Shown here in pieces: positions 7,667-11,249 of a DNA stretch of 11,249 nucleotides (position 1 is the stretch's first letter; each line of letters starts with the position of its first letter). A program made the position numbers and the translations under genes. This stretch comes from Ramlibacter sp. (lineage in GTDB: Bacteria; Pseudomonadota; Gammaproteobacteria; Burkholderiales; Burkholderiaceae). A model generated the notes under the pieces. That model ran no database searches. It was not told where the DNA came from and saw nothing but the letters and a program-made list of their open reading frames with translations. The stretch spans positions 1 to 11,249 of the forward strand of contig JACMQP010000024.1 in assembly GCA_014376915.1 (NCBI GenBank), read 5' to 3'.

Positions 7667-8581
7667 TTGAGAGCAGTCTGGCTATTCCTGTGCGCGGCCT
7701 TCGTCTGGCTGGGGACGCCGCTGGCGCAGGGCGTGCTACCGGTCCCGGCGCTGACGGCGCGGGTGATCGACACAACGGGCACGCTCGATGCCATTCAGCT
7801 GAAGGGGCTGGACGACAAGCTGGCCGCCTTTGAACGCGACAAGGGGACCCAGATCGCCTTCCTGCTGGTTCCCAGCACGCTGCCCGAGGACATCTCCAGC
7901 TACGCCAACCGCGTCGCCAACGACTGGAAGATCGGCCGCAAGGGAGTCGGCGACGGCGTGCTGCTGGTCGTCGCCAAGAACGACCGGAAGGTCCGCATCG
8001 AAGTGGCCAAGACGCTGGAAGGCGCCGTGCCGGACCTGGCTGCGCGCCAGATCATCGAGCAGGCGATCACGCCCAACTTTCGCAAGGACGATTACGCAGC
8101 GGGCCTGCAGGCCGCGGCCGAAATGCTGATCGCGCGGATCAATGGCGAGGCGCTGCCCGCTCCGCCGGCGGCGAAGGCGCAGCGCAATCAAGGTGGCGGC
8201 GGCTTCGACTGGATGGATCTGGCGATCTTCCTGTTCATCGCCGTGCCGGTCGGTGGCGCCGTGGTACGCCGCATCCTCGGGCGCAAGATCGGCTCGCTGG
8301 CGGTTGGCGGCGGTGTGGGCGCCATCGCGATGGCCATCACCTCCAGCATCGCGGTCGCCGGCGTTGCCGGTGTCGTCGCGTTGCTGTACACGCTGCTGTC
8401 CGGCGGCATGGCAACCGGCAATTCCACCGGCCGCCGCTCGGCCTTAGGCGGTGTCCTGGGTGGCATGGCCGGTGGCGGTTGGGGTTCGGGCGGCGGCGGA
8501 TTTTCCGGCGCTGGCTCGGGCGGCTTCGGCTCGGGCGGGGGCGGCGACTTCGGCGGCGGCGGCGCGTCGGGAGACTGGTGA
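7667..8581 (+). CDS. Secreted TPM-domain membrane protein (YgcG-like)
   Basis: This 304-residue protein has a Sec-type signal peptide at about 1-20 (cleavage probably near PLA-QG). A TPM domain at about 32-155 shows VIDTTGTL, GTQIAFLLVPS, GKGVGDGVLL-like and VRIEVAKTLEGAVPD motifs. Hydrophobic segments follow at about 184-200 and 210-246. A Gly/Ser-rich tail at about 259-304 ends GGGGASGDW, the usual ending for this family. The TPM domain would face the periplasm. Related domains have been linked to acid-phosphatase-like activity and photosystem II repair in plants, but a bacterial role is not established. The start is taken as TTG 7667, four bases after the lemA stop, because no ATG or GTG gives the signal peptide. 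No strong Shine-Dalgarno is seen, so coupling to lemA is likely. Confidence 0.9.
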   Translation: MRAVWLFLCAAFVWLGTPLAQGVLPVPALTARVIDTTGTLDAIQLKGLDDKLAAFERDKGTQIAFLLVPSTLPEDISSYANRVANDWKIGRKGVGDGVLLVVAKNDRKVRIEVAKTLEGAVPDLAARQIIEQAITPNFRKDDYAAGLQAAAEMLIARINGEALPAPPAAKAQRNQGGGGFDWMDLAIFLFIAVPVGGAVVRRILGRKIGSLAVGGGVGAIAMAITSSIAVAGVAGVVALLYTLLSGGMATGNSTGRRSALGGVLGGMAGGGWGSGGGGFSGAGSGGFGSGGGGDFGGGGASGDW

Positions 8582-9105
8582 TGACGAAGCCCTCCTTGAC
8601 ATCCCGTCTCGGCCGCCTGCTGCGGCATCGCATGCGCGACGAGGACGACACTCGCAAGGCGATTCCGCCCGCGCTGCTCGAACGGCTGAAGCAGCGGGTG
8701 GCGGCCAGCGAAAGCCGCCACAACGGCGAGATCCGCATCTGCGTGGAAGCCAGTCTGCCGACCAGCTACATCTGGCGCGACGCGAAGGCGCGCGAGCGTG
8801 CGGTGGCGATGTTCGGCAAGCTGCGGATGTGGGACACCGAAGACAACAACGGCGTACTGATCTACCTGCTGCTGGCCGAGCACGCAATCGAGATCGTCGC
8901 CGACCGGGGTCTGAGCGGCCGCGTGCCGGCGGCCGACTGGAGCGCTATGGTGCAACGCATGGGCAGCGCCTTCCGGGAGCTCCGCTTCGAGGACGGTCTG
9001 ACGCAGGCGCTGGAAGAAGTCTCGGCACTGCTGGTGCAGCACTTCCCGGCAGCCGCAGGTCAGGGCAATCGCAACGAATTGCCGGACGAGCCGGTGCTGG
9101 GGTAG
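8581..9105 (+). CDS. Second TPM-domain protein, no signal peptide
   Basis: The 174-residue product is a shorter TPM-domain protein: a basic N-terminus (MTKPSLTSRLGRLLRHRMRD), then a TPM core at about 32-155. The core shows NGEIRICVEASLP at about 48-60, a conserved RAVAMFGKLRMWDTEDNNGVLIYLL at about 73-97, and VADRGLSGRVP at about 107-116. No signal peptide or membrane segment is visible, so unlike its neighbour it is probably cytoplasmic, or attached to the membrane through its partner. The ATG at 8581 overlaps the TGA of the preceding gene by one base (TGATG), indicating coupled translation, so the longer open frame from 8479 is rejected. A LemA-TPM-TPM trio is a recurrent arrangement in proteobacteria. 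The three probably act in one envelope-associated process, which is not known. Confidence 0.88.
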   Translation: MTKPSLTSRLGRLLRHRMRDEDDTRKAIPPALLERLKQRVAASESRHNGEIRICVEASLPTSYIWRDAKARERAVAMFGKLRMWDTEDNNGVLIYLLLAEHAIEIVADRGLSGRVPAADWSAMVQRMGSAFRELRFEDGLTQALEEVSALLVQHFPAAAGQGNRNELPDEPVLG

Positions 9106-9112
9106 GTTTGGA

Positions 9113-9131
9113 TGCCGGATCAAGTCCGGCA
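9113..9131. repeat. Palindromic REP-type repeat between convergent operons
   Basis: TGCCGGA and TCCGGCA form a 7-base stem around TCAAG, in the 53-base gap between the second TPM gene and atpC, which converge. This exact kind of sequence, translating as MPDLIRHP-like peptides, is a very common intergenic repeat in proteobacteria. It might act as a two-way transcription end, but no T-tract follows on either strand. Confidence 0.7.
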
Positions 9132-9136
9132 CGCCA

Positions 9137-9156
9137 AAGGTCTGCCCCGCAACGTC
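9137..9156 (-). repeat. 20-base motif after the atpC stop (copy 1)
   Basis: Read on the minus strand this is GACGTTGCGGGGCAGACCTT, two bases past the atpC stop codon. It matches the sequence after the atpD stop at 18 of 20 positions. Confidence 0.65.
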
Positions 9157-9158
9157 CT

Positions 9159-9584
9159 TTACTTTTTCCGGTACTTCCGCAGCGCCTGGATCTGGGCGGC
9201 GAGGATGGCAAGTTCCGACTGGGCCTTGGCCACGTCGATCTCGCCCTTGGCGTTGCGCAAGGCTTCCTCCGCGGCGGCACGGGCGCCGTTGGCCTTTTCC
9301 TCATCGAGGTCCTTGCCGCGGATGGCGGTGTCGGACAGCACGGTGACGCAGTTGGGCTGCACTTCCAGGATGCCGCCGGCGACGAACACGAATTCTTCGG
9401 AGCCGTCGGCCATCTCGATGCGCACCGAACCGGGCCGGATGCGCGTGATCAGCGGGGTGTGGCGCGGGTAGATCCCGAGCTCGCCGGCCTCGCCGGGCAG
9501 CGCCACGAAGCGGGCCTCGCCGGAGAAGATCGACTCCTCGGCGCTGACCACGTCGACGTGGATGGTGTGGGTGGAGTCGACCAT
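9159..9584 (-). CDS. atpC: ATP synthase F1 epsilon subunit
   Basis: The epsilon subunit sits on the central stalk of F1 and can inhibit ATP hydrolysis through its C-terminal helices. The 141-residue product has the N-terminal beta-sandwich at about 5-88 ([48 protein letters not shown]). A two-helix C-terminal domain at about 92-138 contains [18 protein letters not shown] and ends KYRKK. Length is normal for betaproteobacteria. ATG 9584 has AGGA five bases upstream on the minus strand. It follows atpD by 57 bases, longer than usual spacing, and that gap carries the repeat motifs described separately. It is the last gene of the atp operon and converges with the lemA operon. Confidence 0.95.
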   Translation of the reverse strand: MVDSTHTIHVDVVSAEESIFSGEARFVALPGEAGELGIYPRHTPLITRIRPGSVRIEMADGSEEFVFVAGGILEVQPNCVTVLSDTAIRGKDLDEEKANGARAAAEEALRNAKGEIDVAKAQSELAILAAQIQALRKYRKK

Positions 9585-9594
9585 GCTTTTCCTT

Positions 9595-9635
9595 AATCAG
9601 TTGGGGGCAGAGCTGAAGGTCTGTCCCGCAAAGTC
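9595..9635 (-). repeat. Repeat element in the atpD-atpC gap (copy 2)
   Basis: On the minus strand, 9635-9616 reads GACTTTGCGGGACAGACCTT, matching copy 1 after atpC. It continues into GCTCTGCCCCCAACTG, which differs at one base from 2106-2121 upstream of mrdA. The two halves can pair imperfectly (GGGACAGA with TCTGCCCC, one mismatch), forming a hairpin. Confidence 0.6.
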
Positions 9636-9641
9636 GCTGGC

Positions 9642-11249
<1,608 letters not shown>

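Noticed and set aside
8438..8581. Gly-rich repetitive DNA at the end of the first TPM gene as a separate repeat array
   Set aside because: The Gly/Ser-rich tail ending in GASGDW is a normal part of this protein family, and the DNA repeats follow from GGC codons.

Overview
The window is high-GC DNA (roughly two-thirds G+C by eye, third codon positions almost all G or C). It reads as chromosomal housekeeping sequence from a betaproteobacterium, most likely order Burkholderiales and possibly a Comamonadaceae-type organism. This rests on the protein styles (MreB, AtpD and AtpC sequences, an Ala/Pro-tailed PBP2) and the gene layout. It is inference from recognition, not from a database search.

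Left part (1-4448, + strand): the cell-shape operon mreB (3' end only), mreC, mreD and mrdA (PBP2). MreB filaments, the MreC/MreD membrane proteins and the PBP2 transpeptidase together direct lateral wall synthesis. mreC and mreD overlap by four bases. A 103-base gap with two perfect small hairpins separates mreD from mrdA. PBP2 carries an unusually long Ala/Pro/Ser-rich C-terminal tail of about 119 residues. The rodA/mrdB glycosyltransferase gene usually found next is absent.

Junction (4449-4836): no intact gene. Pieces of an intradiol ring-cleavage dioxygenase can be read in three successive frames with internal losses, so this is a decayed gene. At its first frame break sits a perfect 15-base inverted repeat that also creates the stop codon.

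Middle (4837-7027, - strand): a tight three-gene cluster, read right to left: a Rossmann-fold NAD(P)-binding protein, an NTF2/SnoaL-like small protein, and a YheT-family alpha/beta hydrolase with a complete catalytic triad. Forty-four bases away and divergent is a + strand operon (7072-9105) of a LemA lipoprotein, a secreted TPM-domain membrane protein with a Gly-rich tail (TTG start), and a second TPM-domain protein without a signal peptide. The last two overlap by one base.

Right part (9159-11249, - strand): the end of the F1Fo ATP synthase operon, atpG (3' end only), atpD and atpC, convergent with the lemA operon. The 53-base convergent gap holds a widespread-type palindromic repeat. A 20-base motif follows the stop codons of both atpD and atpC almost directly, with 18 of 20 positions identical. 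A related sequence element occurs in the mreD-mrdA gap. No RNA genes, CRISPR arrays, insertion sequences or phage genes were seen. The main novelty lies in the decayed dioxygenase with its hairpin, the missing rodA, the PBP2 tail and the small interspersed repeats, rather than in a new multi-gene system.
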